A stretch of 64,000 nt of DNA from Owenia fusiformis (Eukaryota > Annelida > Polychaeta > Sabellida > Oweniidae): assembly GCA_903813345.2 (NCBI GenBank), contig CAIIXF020000001.1, forward strand, positions 24,787,915-24,851,914, in the 5' to 3' direction. The position numbers were made by a program, and so were the translations under genes. Every line of letters starts with the position of its first letter. The first letter of the stretch is position 1. Below, one piece after another: positions 1 through 15,000 of the stretch. Under the pieces are notes generated by a model. The model saw only the letters and a list, made by a program, of their open reading frames with translations. It was not told the DNA's origin and did no database searches.

Positions 1-3000
1 GATGCAACAACGGCTGGTGTTACAACAACAGTTGCTGACACAACTACAGTGGCTGACGCAACTACGGCAGATACTACAGCAGCTGATGCTACAACTACAG
101 TGGCTGACACAACTACAGCTGATGCTACAACAACAGTTGCTGATGCAACAACGGCTGATGTTACAACAACAGTAGCTGACACAACTACAGTGGCTGATGC
201 GACTACGGCAGATACTACAGAAGCTGATGCTACAACTACAGTGGCTGACACAACTACAGTGGCTGACGCAACTACGGCAGATACTACAGCAGCTGATGCT
301 ACAAGTACAGTGGCTGACACAACTACAGCTGATGCTACAACAACAGTTGCTGATGCAACAACGGCTGATGTTACAACAACAGTAGCTGACACAACTACAG
401 TGGCTGATGCAACTTCGGCAGATACAACAGCAGCTGATGCTACAACTACAGTGGCTGACACAACTACAGCTGATGCTACAACAACAGTTGCTGATGCAAC
501 AACGGCTGATGTTACAACAACACTTGCTGACACAACTACAGTGGCTGATGCAACTACGGCAGATACTACAGCAGCTGATGCTACAACTACAGTGGCTGAC
601 ACAACTACAGCTGATGCTACAACAACAGTTGCTGATGCAACAACGGCTGATGTTACAACAACAGTAGCTGACACAACTACAGTGGCTGATGCAACTTCGG
701 CAGATACAACAGCAGCTGATGCTACAACTACAGTGGCTGACACAACTACAGCTGATGCTACAACAACAGTTGCTGATGCAACAACGGCTGATGTTACAAC
801 AACACTTGCTGACACAACTACAGTGGCTGATGCAACTACGGCAGATACTACAGCAGCTGATGCTACAACTACAGTGGCTGACACAACTACAGCTGATGCT
901 ACAACAACAGTTGCTGATGCAACAACGGCTGATGTTACAACAACAGTAGCTGACACAACTACAGTGGCTGATGCGACTACGGCAGATACTACAGCAGCTG
1001 ATGCTACAACTACAGTGGCTGACACAACTACAGCTGATGCTACAACAACAGTTGCTGATGCAACAACGGCTGATGCTACAACAACAGTTGGTGACACAAC
1101 TACAGAGGCTGACGCAACTACGGCAGATACTACAGCAGCTGATGCTACAAGTACAGTGGCAGACACAACTACAGCTGATGCTACAGCAACAGTTGCTGGT
1201 GCAACAACGGCTGATGTTACAACAACAGTAGCTGACACAACTATAGTGGCTGACGCAACTACGGCAGATAATACAGCAGCTGATGCTACAACTACAGTGG
1301 CTGACACAACTGCAGCTGATGCTACAACAACAGTTGCTGATGCAACAACGGCTGATGTTACAACAACAGTTGCTGACACAACTACAGTGGCTGATGCGAC
1401 TACGGCAGATACTACAGAAGCTGATGCTACAACTACAGTGGCTGACACAACTACAGTGGCTGACGCAACTACGGCAGATACTACAGCAGCTGATGCTACA
1501 AGTACAGTGGCTGACACAACTACAGCTGATGCTACAACAACAGTTGCTGATGCAACAACGGCTGATGTTACAACAACAGTAGCTGACACAACTACAGTGG
1601 CTGATGCAACTTCGGCAGATACAACAGCAGCTGATGCTACAACTACAGTGGCTGACACAACTATAGCTGATGATACAACAACAGTTGGTGACACAACTAC
1701 AGAGGCTGACGCAACTACGGCAGATACTATAGCATCTGATGCTACAACTACAGTGTCTGACACAACTGCAGCTGATGCTACAACAACAGTTGCTGATGCA
1801 ACAACGGCTGACACTACAACTACAGTGGTTGACACAACTGCAGCTGATGCTACAACAACAGTTGCTGATGGAACAACGGCTGATGTTACAACAACAGTTG
1901 CTGACACAACTACAGTGGCTGACGCAACTACTGCAGATACTACAGCAGCTGATGCTACAAGTACAGTGGCTGACACAACTGCAGCTGATGCTACAACAAC
2001 AGTTGCTGATGCAACAACGGCTGATGTTACAACAACAGTGGCTGACACAACTACAGTGGCTGACGCAACTACGGCAGATAGGTCAGCAGCTGATAATACA
2101 ACTACAGTGGCTGACACAACTACAGCTGATGCTACAACAACAGTTGTTGATGCAACAACGGCTGATGTTACAACAATAGTAGCAGACACAACTACAGTGG
2201 CTGAAGCAACTACGGCAGATACTACAGCAGCTGATGCTACAACTACAGTGGCTGACACACCTACAGCTGATGCTACAACAACAGTTGCTGATGCAACAAC
2301 GGCTGATGTTACAACAACAGTTGCTGACACAACAACAGTGGCTGACACAACTACGGCAGATACTACAGCAGCTGATGCTACAAGTACAGTGGCTGACACA
2401 ACTACAGCTGATGCTACAGCAACAGTTACTGATGCAACAACGGCTGATGTTACAACAACAGTTGCTGACACAACTACAGTGGCTGACGCAACTACGGCAG
2501 ATACTACAGCAGCTGATGCTACAAGTACAGTTGCTGACACAACTACAGCTGATGCTACAACAACAGTTGCTGATGCAACAACGGCTGATGTTACAACAAC
2601 AGTAGCTGATACAACTACAGTCACTAACACAAATACGGCAGTTACTACAGCAGCTGATGCTACAACTACAGTGGATGACACAACTACAGCTGATGCTAGA
2701 ACAACAGTTGCTGATGCAACAACGGCTGATGTTACAACAACAGTAGCTGACACAACTACAGTGGCTGACGCAACTACGGCAGATACTACAGCAGCTGATG
2801 CTACAACTACAGTGGTTGACACAACTGCAGCTGATGCTACAACAACAGTTGCTGATGCAACAACGGCTGATGTTGCAAAAACAGTAGATGACATAACTAC
2901 AGTGGCTGACGCAACTACGGCAGATACTGCAGCAGCTGTTGCTACAACTACAGCAGCTGATGCTACAACTAAAGTGGCTGACACAACTGTAGCTGATGCT

Positions 3001-6000
3001 ACAACAACAGTTGCTGATGCAACAACGGCTGGTGTTACAACAACAGTTGCTGACACAACTACAGTGGCTGACGCAACTACGGCAGATACTACAGCAGCTG
3101 ATGCTACAACTACAGTGGCTGACACAACTACAGCTGATGCTACAACAACAGTTGCTGATGCAACAACGGCTGATGTTACAACAACAGTAGCTGACACAAC
3201 TACAGTGGCTGATGCGACTACGGCAGATACTACAGAAGCTGATGCTACAACTACAGTGGCTGACACAACTACAGTGGCTGACGCAACTACGGCAGATACT
3301 ACAGCAGCTGATGCTACAAGTACAGTGGCTGACACAACTACAGCTGATGCTACAACAACAGTTGCTGATGCAACAACGGCTGATGTTACAACAACAGTAG
3401 CTGACACAACTACAGTGGCTGATGCAACTTCGGCAGATACAACAGCAGCTGATGCTACAACTACAGTGGCTGACACAACTCCAGCTGATGCTACAACAAC
3501 AGTTGCTGATGCAACAACGGCTGATGTTACAACAACACTTGCTGACATAACTACAGTGGCTGATGCAACTACGGCAGATACTACAGCAGCTGATGCTACA
3601 ACTACAGTGGCTGACACAACTACAGCTGATGCTACAACAACAGTTGCTGATGCAACAACGGCTGATGTTACAACAACAGTAGCTGACACAACTACAGTGG
3701 CTGATGCAACTACGGCAGATACTACAGCAGCTGATGCTACAACTACAGTGGCTGACACAACTACAGCTGATGCTACAACAACAGTTGCTGATGCAACAAC
3801 GGCTGATGTTACAACAACAGTAGCTGACACAACTACAGTGGCTGATGCGACTACGGCAGATACTACAGCAGCTGATGCTACAACTACAGTGGCTGACACA
3901 ACTACAGCTGATGCTACAACAACAGTTGCTGATGCAACAACGGCTGATGCTACAACAACAGTTGGTGACACAACTACAGAGGCTGACGCAACTACGGCAG
4001 ATACTACAGCAGCTGATGCTACAAGTACAGTGGCAGACACAACTACAGCTGATGCTACAGCAACAGTTGCTGGTGCAACAACGGCTGATGTTACAACAAC
4101 AGTAGCTGACACAACTATAGTGGCTGACGCAACAACGGCAGATAATACAGCAGCTGATGCTACAACTACAGTGGCTGACACAACTGCAGCTGATGCTACA
4201 ACAACAGTTGCTGATGCAACAACGGCTGATGTTACAACAACAGTTGCTGACACAACTACAGTGGCTGACGCAACTACGGCAGATACTACAGCAGCTGATG
4301 CTACATCTACAGTGGCTGACACAACTGCAGCTGATGCTAAAACAACAGCAGCTGATGCTACAATTACAGTGGCTGACACAACTACAGCTGATGCTACAAC
4401 AACAGTTGCTGATGCAACAACGGTTGATGTTACAACAACAGTTGCTGACAGAACAACGGTGGCTGACGCAACTACGGCAGATACTACAGCAGCTGATGCT
4501 ACAAGTACAGTGGTTGACACAACTACAGCTGATGCTACAGCAACAGTTGCTGATGCAACAACGGCTGATGTTACAACAACAGTTGCTGACACAACTACAG
4601 TGGCTGACGCAACTACGGCAGATACTACAGCAGCTGATGCTACAAGTACAGTGGCTGACACAACTACAGCTGATGCTACAACAACAGTTGCTGATGCAAC
4701 AACGGCTGATGTTACAACAACAGTAGCTGACACAACTACAGTGGCTGATGCAACTTCGGCAGATACAACAGCAGCTGATGCTACAACTACAGTGGCTGAC
4801 ACAACTACAGCTGATGCTACAACAACAGTTGCTGATGCAACAACGGCTGATGTTACAACAACACTTGCTGACACAACTACAGTGGCTGATGCAACTACGG
4901 CAGATACTACAGCAGCTGATGCTACAACTACAGTGGCTGACACAACTACAGCTGATGCTACAACAACAGTTGCTGATGCAACAACGGCTGATGTTACAAC
5001 AACAGTAGCTGACACAACTACAGTGGCTGATGCGACTACGGCAGATACTACAGAAGCTGATGCTACAACTACAGTGGCTGACACAACTACAGCTGATGCT
5101 ACAACAACAGTTGCTGATGCAACAACGGCTGATGCTACAACAACAGTTGGTGACACAACTACAGAGGCTGACGCAACTACGGCAGATACTACAGCAGCTG
5201 ATGCTACAAGTACAGTGGCAGACACAACTACAGCTGATGCTACAGCAACAGTTGCTGGTGCAACAACGGCTGATGTTACAACAACACTTGCTGACACAAC
5301 TACAGTGGCTGATGCAACTACGGCAGATACTACAGCAGCTGATAATACAACTACAGTGGCTGACACAACTACAGCTGATGCTACAACAACAGTTGCTGAT
5401 GCAACAACGGCTGATGATACAACAACAGTAGCTGACACAACTTCAGTGGCTGACGCAACTACGGCAGATACTACAGCAGCTGATGCTACAAGTACAGTGG
5501 CAAACACAACTACAGCTGATGCTACAGCAACAGTTGCTGGTGCAACAACGGCTGATGTTACAACAACAGTAGCTGACACAACTATAGTGGCTGACGCAAC
5601 TACGGCAGATAATACAGCAGCTGATGCTACAACTACAGTGGCTGACACAACTGCAGCTGATGCTACAACAACAGTTGCTGATGCAACTACAGTGGCTGAC
5701 GCAACTACGGCAGATACTACAGCAGCTGATGCTACATCTACAGTGGCTGACACAACTGCAGCTGATGCTACAACAACAGTGGCTGACACAACTACAGTGG
5801 CTGACGCAACTACGGTAGATACTACAGCAGCTGATGCTACAACTACAGTGGCTGACACAACTGCAGCTGATGCTACAACAACAGTTGCTGATGCAACAAC
5901 GGCTGATGTTACAACAGTTGCTGAAACAACTACAGTGGCTGACGCAACTACGGCAGATACTACAGCAGCTGATGCTACAATTACAGTGGCTGACACAACT

Positions 6001-9000
6001 ACAGCTGATGCTACAACAACAGTTGCTGATGCAACAACGGCTGATGTTACAACAACAGTTGCTGACAGAACAACGGTGGCTGACGCAACTACGGCAGATA
6101 CTACAGCAGCTGATGCTACAAGTACAGTGGTTGACACAACTACAGCTGATGCTACAGCAACAGTTGCTGATGCAACAACGGCTGATGTTACAACAACAGT
6201 TGCTGACACAACTACAGTGGCTGACGCAACTACGGCAGATACTACAGCAGCTGATGCTACAAGTACAGTGGCTGACACAACTACAGCTGATGCTACAACA
6301 ACAGTTGCTGATGCAACAACGGCTGATGTTACAACAACACTTGCTGACACAACTACAGTGGCTGACGCAACTACGGTAGATACTACAGCTGCTGATGCTA
6401 CAACTACAGTGGCTGACACAACTGCAGCTGATGCTACAACAACAGTTGCTGATGCAACAACGGCTGATGTTACAACAGTTGCTGAAACAACTACAGTGGC
6501 TGACGCAACTACGGCAGATACTACAGCAGCTGATGCTACAATTACAGTGGCTGACACAACTACAGCTGATGCTACAACAACAGTTGCTGATGCAACAACG
6601 GCTGATGTTACAACAACAGTTGCTGACAGAACAACGGTGGCTGACGCAACTACGGCAGATTCTACAGCAGCTGATGCTACAAGTACAGTGGTTGACACAA
6701 CTACAGCTGATGCTACAGCAACAGTTACTGATGCAACAACGGCTGATGTTACAACATCAGTTGCTGACACAACTACAGTGGCTGACACAACTACGGCAGA
6801 TACTACAGCAGCTGATGCTACAAGTACAGTGGCTGACACAACTACAGCTGATGCTACAGCAACAGTTGCTGCTGATGCTACAACTACAGTGGTTGACACA
6901 ACTGCAGCTGATGCTACAACAACAGTTGCTGATGGAACAACGGCTGATGTTACAACAACAGTTGCTGACACAACTACAGTGGCTGACGCAACTACTGCAG
7001 ATACTACAGCAGCTGATGCTATAAGTACAGTGGCTGACACAACTGCAGCTGATGCTACAACAACAGTTGCTGATGCAACAACGGCTGATGTTACAACAAC
7101 AGTTGCTGACACAACTACAGTGGCTGACGCAACTTCGGCAGATACAACAGTAGCTGATGCTACAACTACAGTGGCTGACACAACTACAGCTGATGTTACA
7201 ACAACAGTTGCTGATGCAACAACGGCTGATGCTACAACAACAGTTGCTGGTGCAACAACGGCTGATGTTACAACAACAGTAGCTGACACAACTATAGTGG
7301 CTGACGCAACTACGGCAGATAATACAGCAGCTGATGCTACAACTACAGTGGCTGACACAACAGCAGATGATGCTACAACAACAGTTGCTGATGCAACAAC
7401 GGCTGATGTTACAACAACAGTTGCTGACACAACTACAGTGGCTGACGCAACTACGGCAGATACTACAGCAGCTGATGCTACATCTACAGTGGCTGACACA
7501 ACTGCAGCTGATGCTACAACAACAGTGGCTGACACAACTACAGTGGCTGACGCAACTACGGTAGATACTACAGCAGCTGATGCTACAACTACAGTGGCTG
7601 ACACAACTGCAGCTGATGCTACAACAACAGTTGCTGATGCAACAACGGCTGATGTTACAACAGTTGCTGAAACAACTACAGTGGCTGACGCAACTACGGC
7701 AGATACTACAGCAGCTGATGCTACAATTACAGTGGCTGACACAACTACAGCTGATGCTACAACAACAGTTGCTGATGCAACAACGGCTGATGTTACAACA
7801 ACAGTTGCTGACAGAACAACGGTGGCTGACGCAACTACGGCAGATACTACAGCAGCTGATGCTACAAGTACAGTGGTTGACACAACTACAGCTGATGCTA
7901 CAGCAACAGTTACTGATGCAACAACGGCTGATGTTACAACAACAGTTGCTGACACAACTACAGTGGCTGACACAACTACGGCAGATACTACAGCAGCTGA
8001 TGCTACAAGTACAGTGGCTGACACAACTACAGCTGATGCTACAGCAACAGTTGCTGCTGATGCTACAACTACAGTGGTTGACACAACTGCAGCTGATGCT
8101 ACAACAACAGTTGCTGATGGAACAACGGCTGATGTTACAACAACAGTTGCTGACACAACTACAGTGGCTGACGCAACTACTGCAGATACTACAGCAGCTG
8201 ATGCTACAAGTACAGTGGCTGACACAACTGCAGCTGATGCTACAACAACAGTTGCTGATGCAACAACGGCTGATGTTACAACAACAGTGGCCGACACAAC
8301 TACAGTGGCTGACGCAACTACGGCAGATACTACAGCAGCTGATGCTACAAGTACAGTGGCTGACACAACTACAGCTGATGCTACAGCAACAGTTACTGAT
8401 GCAACAACGGCTGATGTTACAACAACAGTTGCTGACACAACTACAGTGGCTGACGCAACTTCGGCAGATACAACAGTAGCTGATGCTACAACTACAGTGG
8501 CTGACACAACTACAGCTGATGTTACAACAACAGTTGCTGATGCAACAACGGCTGATGCTACAACAACAGTTGCTGATGCAACAACGGCTGATGTTACAAC
8601 AACAGTAGCTGACACAACTACAGTGGCTGACGCAACTACGGCAGATACTACAGCAGCTGATGCTACAAGTACAGTGGCTGACACAACTACAGCTGATGCT
8701 ACAGCAACAGTTGCTGCTGATGCTACAACAACAGTGGCTGACACAACTACAGTGGCTGACGCAACTACGGTAGATACTACAGCAGCTGATGCTACAACTA
8801 CAGTGGCTGACACAACTGCAGCTGATGCTACAACAACAGTTGCTGATGCAACAACGGCTGATGTTACAACAGTTGCTGAAACAACTACAGTGGCTGACGC
8901 AACTACGGCAGATACTACAGCAGCTGATGCTACAAGTACAGTGGCTGACACAACTAAAGCTGATGCTACAGCAACAGTTGCTGATGCAACAACGGCTGAT

Positions 9001-12000
9001 GTTACAACAACAGTAGCTGACATAACTACAGTGGCTGACGCAACTACGGCAGATACTACAGCAGCTGATGCTACAACTACAGTGGCTGACACAACTGCAG
9101 CTGATGCTACAACTACAGTGGCTGACACAACTGCAGCTGATGCTACAACAACAGTTGCTGATGCAACAACGGCTGATGTTACAACAACAGTTTCTGACAC
9201 AACTACAGTGGCTGACGCAACTACGGCAGATACTACAGCAGCTGATGCTACAACTACAGTGGCTGACACAACTGCAGCTGATGCTACAACAACAGTTGCT
9301 CATGCAATAACGGCTGATGTTACAACAACAGTTGCTGACACAACTACAGTGGCTGACACAACTACGGCAGATACTACAGCAGCTGATGCTACAAGTACAG
9401 TGGCTGACACAACTACAGCTGATACTACAACAACAGTTGCTGATGCAACAACGGCTGATGTTACAACAACAGTAGCTGACACAACTACAGTGGCTGATGC
9501 GACTACGGCAGATACTACAGGAGCTGATGCTACAACTACAGTGGCTGACACAACTACAGCTGATGCTACAACAACAGTTGCTGATGCAACAACGGCTGAT
9601 GCTACAACAGCAGTTACTGACACAACTACAGTGGCTGACGCAACTACGGCAGATACTACAGCAGCTGATGCTACAAGTACAGTGGCTGACACAACTACCG
9701 CTGATGCTACAGCAACAGTTGCTGATGCAACAACGGCTGATGTTACAACAACAGTAGCAGAGACAACTACAGTGGCTGACGCAACTACGGCAGATACTAC
9801 AGCAGCTGATGCTACAACTACAGTGGCTGACACACCTACAGCTGATGCTACAACAACAGTTGCTGATGCCACAACGGCTGATGTTACAACAACAGTTGCT
9901 GACACAACTACAGTGGCTGACGCAACTACTGCAGATACTACAGCAGCTGATGCTACAAGTACAATGGCTGACACAACTACAGCTGATGCTACAACAACAG
10001 TTGCTGATGCAACAACGGCTGATGTTACAACAACAGTAGCTGACACAACTACAGTGGCTGACGCAACTACGGCAGATACTACAGCAGCTGATGCTACAAC
10101 TACAGTGGCTGACACAACTACAGCTGATGCTACAACAACAGTTGCTGATGCAACAACGGCTGATGTTACAACCACAGTTGCTGACACAACTACAGTGGTT
10201 GACGCAACTACGGCAGATACTACAGCAGCTGATGCTACAACTACATTGGCTGACACAACTGCAGCTGATGCTACAACAACAGTTGCTGATGCAACATCGG
10301 CTGATGTTACAACAACAGTAGCTGACATAACTACAGTGGCTGATGGAACTACGGCAGATACTACAGCAGCTGATGCTACAACTACAGTGGCTGACACAAC
10401 TGCAGCTGATGCTACAACTACAGTGGCTGACACAACTGCAGCTGATGCTACAACAACAGTTGCTGATGCAACAACGCCTGATGTTACAACAACAGTTTCT
10501 GACACAACTACAGTGGCTGATGCAACTACGGCAGATACTACAGCAGCTGATGCTACAACTACAGTGGCTGACACAACTACAGCTGATGCTACAACAACAG
10601 TTGCTGATGCAACAACGGCTGATGTTACAACAACACTAGCTGACACAACTACAGTGGCTGACGCAACTACGGCAGATAGGTCAGCAGCTGATAATACAAC
10701 TACAGTGGCTGACACAACTACAGCTGATGCTACAACAACAGTTGCTGATGCAACAACGGCTGATGTTACAACAACAGTAGCAGACACAACTACAGTGGCT
10801 GAAGCAACTACGGCAGATACTACAGCAGCTGATGCTACAACTACAGTGGCTGACACACCTACAGCTGATGCTACAACAACAGTTGCTGATGCAACAACGG
10901 CTGATGTTACAACAACAGTTGCTGACACAACAACAGTGGCTGACGCAACTACGGCAGATACTACAGCAGCTGATGCTACAAGTACAGTGGCTGACACAAC
11001 TACAGCTGATGCTACAGCAACAGTTACTGATGCAACAACGGCTGATGTTACAACAACAGTTGCTGACACAACTACAGAGGTTGACTCAACTACGGCAGAT
11101 ACTACAGCAGCTGATGCTACAACTACAGTGGCTGACACAACTGCAGCTGATGCTACAACAACAGTTGCTGATGCAACATCGGCTGATGTTACAACAACAG
11201 TAGCTGACATAACTACAGTGGCTGATGCAACTACGGCAGATACTACAGCAGCTGATGCTACAACTACAGTGGCTGACACAACTGCAGCTGATGCTACAAC
11301 TACAGTGGCTGACACAACTGCAGCTGATGCTACAACAACAGTTGCTGATGCAACAACGCCTGATGTTACAACAACAGTTTCTGACACAACTACAGTGGCT
11401 GATGCAACTACGGCAGATACTACAGCAGCTGATGCTACAACTACAGTGGCTGACACAACTACAGCTGATGCTACAACAACAGTTGCTGATGCAACAACGG
11501 CTGATGTTACAACAACACTATCTGACACAACTACAGTGGCTGACGCAACTACGGCAGATACTACAGCAGCTGATAATACAACTACAGTGGCTGACACAAC
11601 TACAGCTGATGCTACAACAACAGTTGCTGATGGAACAACGGCTGATGTTACAACAACAGTTGCTGACACAACTACAGTGGCTGACGCAACTACTGCAGAT
11701 ACTACAGCAGCTGATGCTACAAGTACAGTGGCTGACACAACTGCAGCTGATGCTACAACAACAGCTGCTGATGCAACAACGGCTGATGTTACAACAACAG
11801 TGGCTGACACAACTACAGTGGCTGACGCAACTACGGCAGATAGGTCAGCAGCTGATAATACAACTACAGTGGCTGACACAACTACAGCTGATGCTACAAC
11901 AACAGTTGCTGATGCAACAACGGCTGATGTTACAACAACAGTAGCAGACACAACTACAGTGGCTGAAGCAACTACGGCAGATACTACAGCAGCTGATGCT

Positions 12001-15000
12001 ACAACTACAGTGGCTGACACACCTACAGCTGATGCTACAACAACAGTTGCTGATGCAACAACGGCTGATGTTACAACAACAGTTGCTGACACAACAACAG
12101 TGGCTGACGCAACTACGGCAGATACTACAGCAGCTGATGCTACAAGTACAGTGGCTGACACAACTACAGCTGATGCTACAGCAACAGTTACTGATGCAAC
12201 AACGGCTGATGTTACAACAACAGTTGCTGACACAACTACAGAGGTTGACTCAACTACGGCAGATACTACAGCAGCTGATGCTACAACTACAGTGGCTGAC
12301 ACAACTGCAGCTGATGCTACAACAACAGTTGCTGATGCAACATCGGCTGATGTTACAACAACAGTAGCTGACATAACTACAGTGGCTGATGCAACTACGG
12401 CAGATACTACAGCAGCTGATGCTACAACTACAGTGGCTGACACAACTGCAGCTGATGCTACAACTACAGTGGCTGACACAACTGCAGCTGATGCTACAAC
12501 AACAGTTGCTGATGCAACAACGCCTGATGTTACAACAACAGTTTCTGACACAACTACAGTGGCTGATGCAACTACGGCAGATACTACAGCAGCTGATGCT
12601 ACAACTACAGTGGCTGACACAACTACAGCTGATGCTACAACAGCAGTTGCTGATGCAACAACGGCTGATGTTACAACAACACTATCTGACACAACTACAG
12701 TGGCTGACGCAACTACGGCAGATACTACAGCAGCTGATAATACAACTACAGTGCCTGACACAACTACAGCTGATGCTACAACAACAGTTGCTGATGCAAC
12801 AACGGCTGATGATACAACAACAGTAGCTGACACAACTACAGTGGCTGACGCAACTACGGCAGATACTACAGCAGCTGATGCTACAACTACAGTGGCTGAC
12901 ACAACTACAGCTGATGCTACAACAACAGTTGCTGATGCAACAACGGCTGATGTTACAACAACAGTTGCTGACACAACTACAGAGGTTGACGCAACTACGG
13001 CAGATACTATAGCAGCTGATGCTACAACTACAGTGGCTGACACAACTGCAGCTGATGCTACAACAACAGTTGCTGATGCAACAACGGCTGACACTACAAC
13101 TACAGTGGTTGACACAACTGCAGCTGATGCTACAACAACAGTTGCTGATGGAACAACGGCTGATGTTACAACAACAGTTGCTGACACAACTACAGTGGCT
13201 GACGCAACTACTGCAGATACTACAGCAGCTGATGCTACAACTACAGTGGCTGACACACCTACAGCTGATGCTACAACAACAGTTGCTGATGCAACAACGG
13301 CTGATGTTACAACAACAGTTGCTGACACAACAACAGTGGCTGACGCAACTACGGCAGATACTACAGCAGCTGATGCTACAAGTACAGTGGCTGACACAAC
13401 TACAGCTGATGCTACAGCAACAGTTACTGATGCAACAACGGCTGATGTTACAACAACAGTTGCTGACACAACAACAGTGGCTGACGCAACTACGGCAGAT
13501 ACTACAGCAGCTGATGCTACAAGTACAGTGGCTGACACAACTACAGCTGATGCTACAGCAACAGTTACTGATGCAACAACGGCTGATGTTACAACAACAG
13601 TTGCTGACACAACAACAGTTGCTGACACAACTACAGTGGCTGACGCAACTACGGCAGATACTACAGCAGCTGATGCTACAAGTACAGTTGCTGACACAAC
13701 TACAGCTGATGCTACAACAACAGTTGCTGATGCAACAACTGCTGATGTTACAACAACAGTAGCTGATACAACTACAGTCACTAACACAAATACGGCAGTT
13801 ACTACAGCAGCTGATGCTACAACTACAGTGGATGACACAACTACAGCTGATGCTAGAACAACAGTTGCTGATGCAACAACGGCTGATGTTACAACAACAG
13901 TAGCTGACACAACTACAGTGGCTGACGCAACTACGGCAGATACTACAGCAGCTGATGCTACAACTACAGTGGTTGACACAACTGCAGCTGATGCTACAAC
14001 AACAGTTGCTGATGCAACAACGGCTGATGTTGCAAAAACAGTAGATGACATAACTACAGTGGCTGACGCAACTACGGCAGATACTACAGCAGCTGTTGCT
14101 ACAACTACAGCAGCTGATGCTACAACTAAAGTGGCTGACACAACTGTAGCTGATGCTACAACAACAGTTGCTGATGCAACAACGGCTGGTGTTACAACAA
14201 CAGTTGCTGACACAACTACAGTGGCTGACGCAACTACGGCAGATACTACAGCAGCTGATGCTACAACTACAGTGGCTGACACAACTACAGCTGATGCTAC
14301 AACAACAGTTGCTGATGCAACAACGGCTGATGTTACAACAACAGTAGCTTACACAACTACAGTGGCTGACGCAACTACGGCAGATACTACAGCAGCTGAT
14401 GCTACAACTACAGTGGCTGACACAACTACAGCTGATGCTACAACAACAGTTGCTGATGCAACAACGGCTGATGTTACAACAACAGTAGCTGACACAACTA
14501 CAGTGGCTGATGCGACTACGGCAGATCCTACAGAAGCTGATGCTACAACTACAGTGGCTGACACAACTACAGCTGATGCTACAACAACAGTTGCTGATGC
14601 AACAACGGCTGATGTTACAACAACAGTAGCTGACACAACTACAGTGGCTGATGCAACTTCGGCAGATACAACAGCAGCTGATGCTACAACTACAGTGGCT
14701 GACACAACTACAGCTGATGCTACAACAACAGTTGCTGATGCAACAACGGCTGATGTTACAACAACACTTGCTGACACAACTAAAGTGGCTGATGCAACTA
14801 CGGCAGATACTACAGCAGCTGATGCTACAACTACAGTGGCTGACACAACTACAGCTGATGCTACAACAACAGTTGCTGATGCAACAACGGCTGATGCTAC
14901 AACAACAGTTGGTGACACAACTACAGAGGCTGACGCAACTACGGCAGATACTACAGCAGCTGATGCTACAAGTACAGTGGCAGACACAACTACAGCTGAT

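Noticed and set aside
49-51. Apparent start of the giant frame
   Set aside because: The codon is GTG inside a repeat unit and the frame is already open from base 1; in an animal gene the true start lies upstream of the window.
9300-14282. Long minus-strand frames rich in Val/Ala/Ser or Cys/Ser across the array
   Set aside because: They are reverse readings of the sense repeat, have no splice or start context, and follow from codon choice in the unit.
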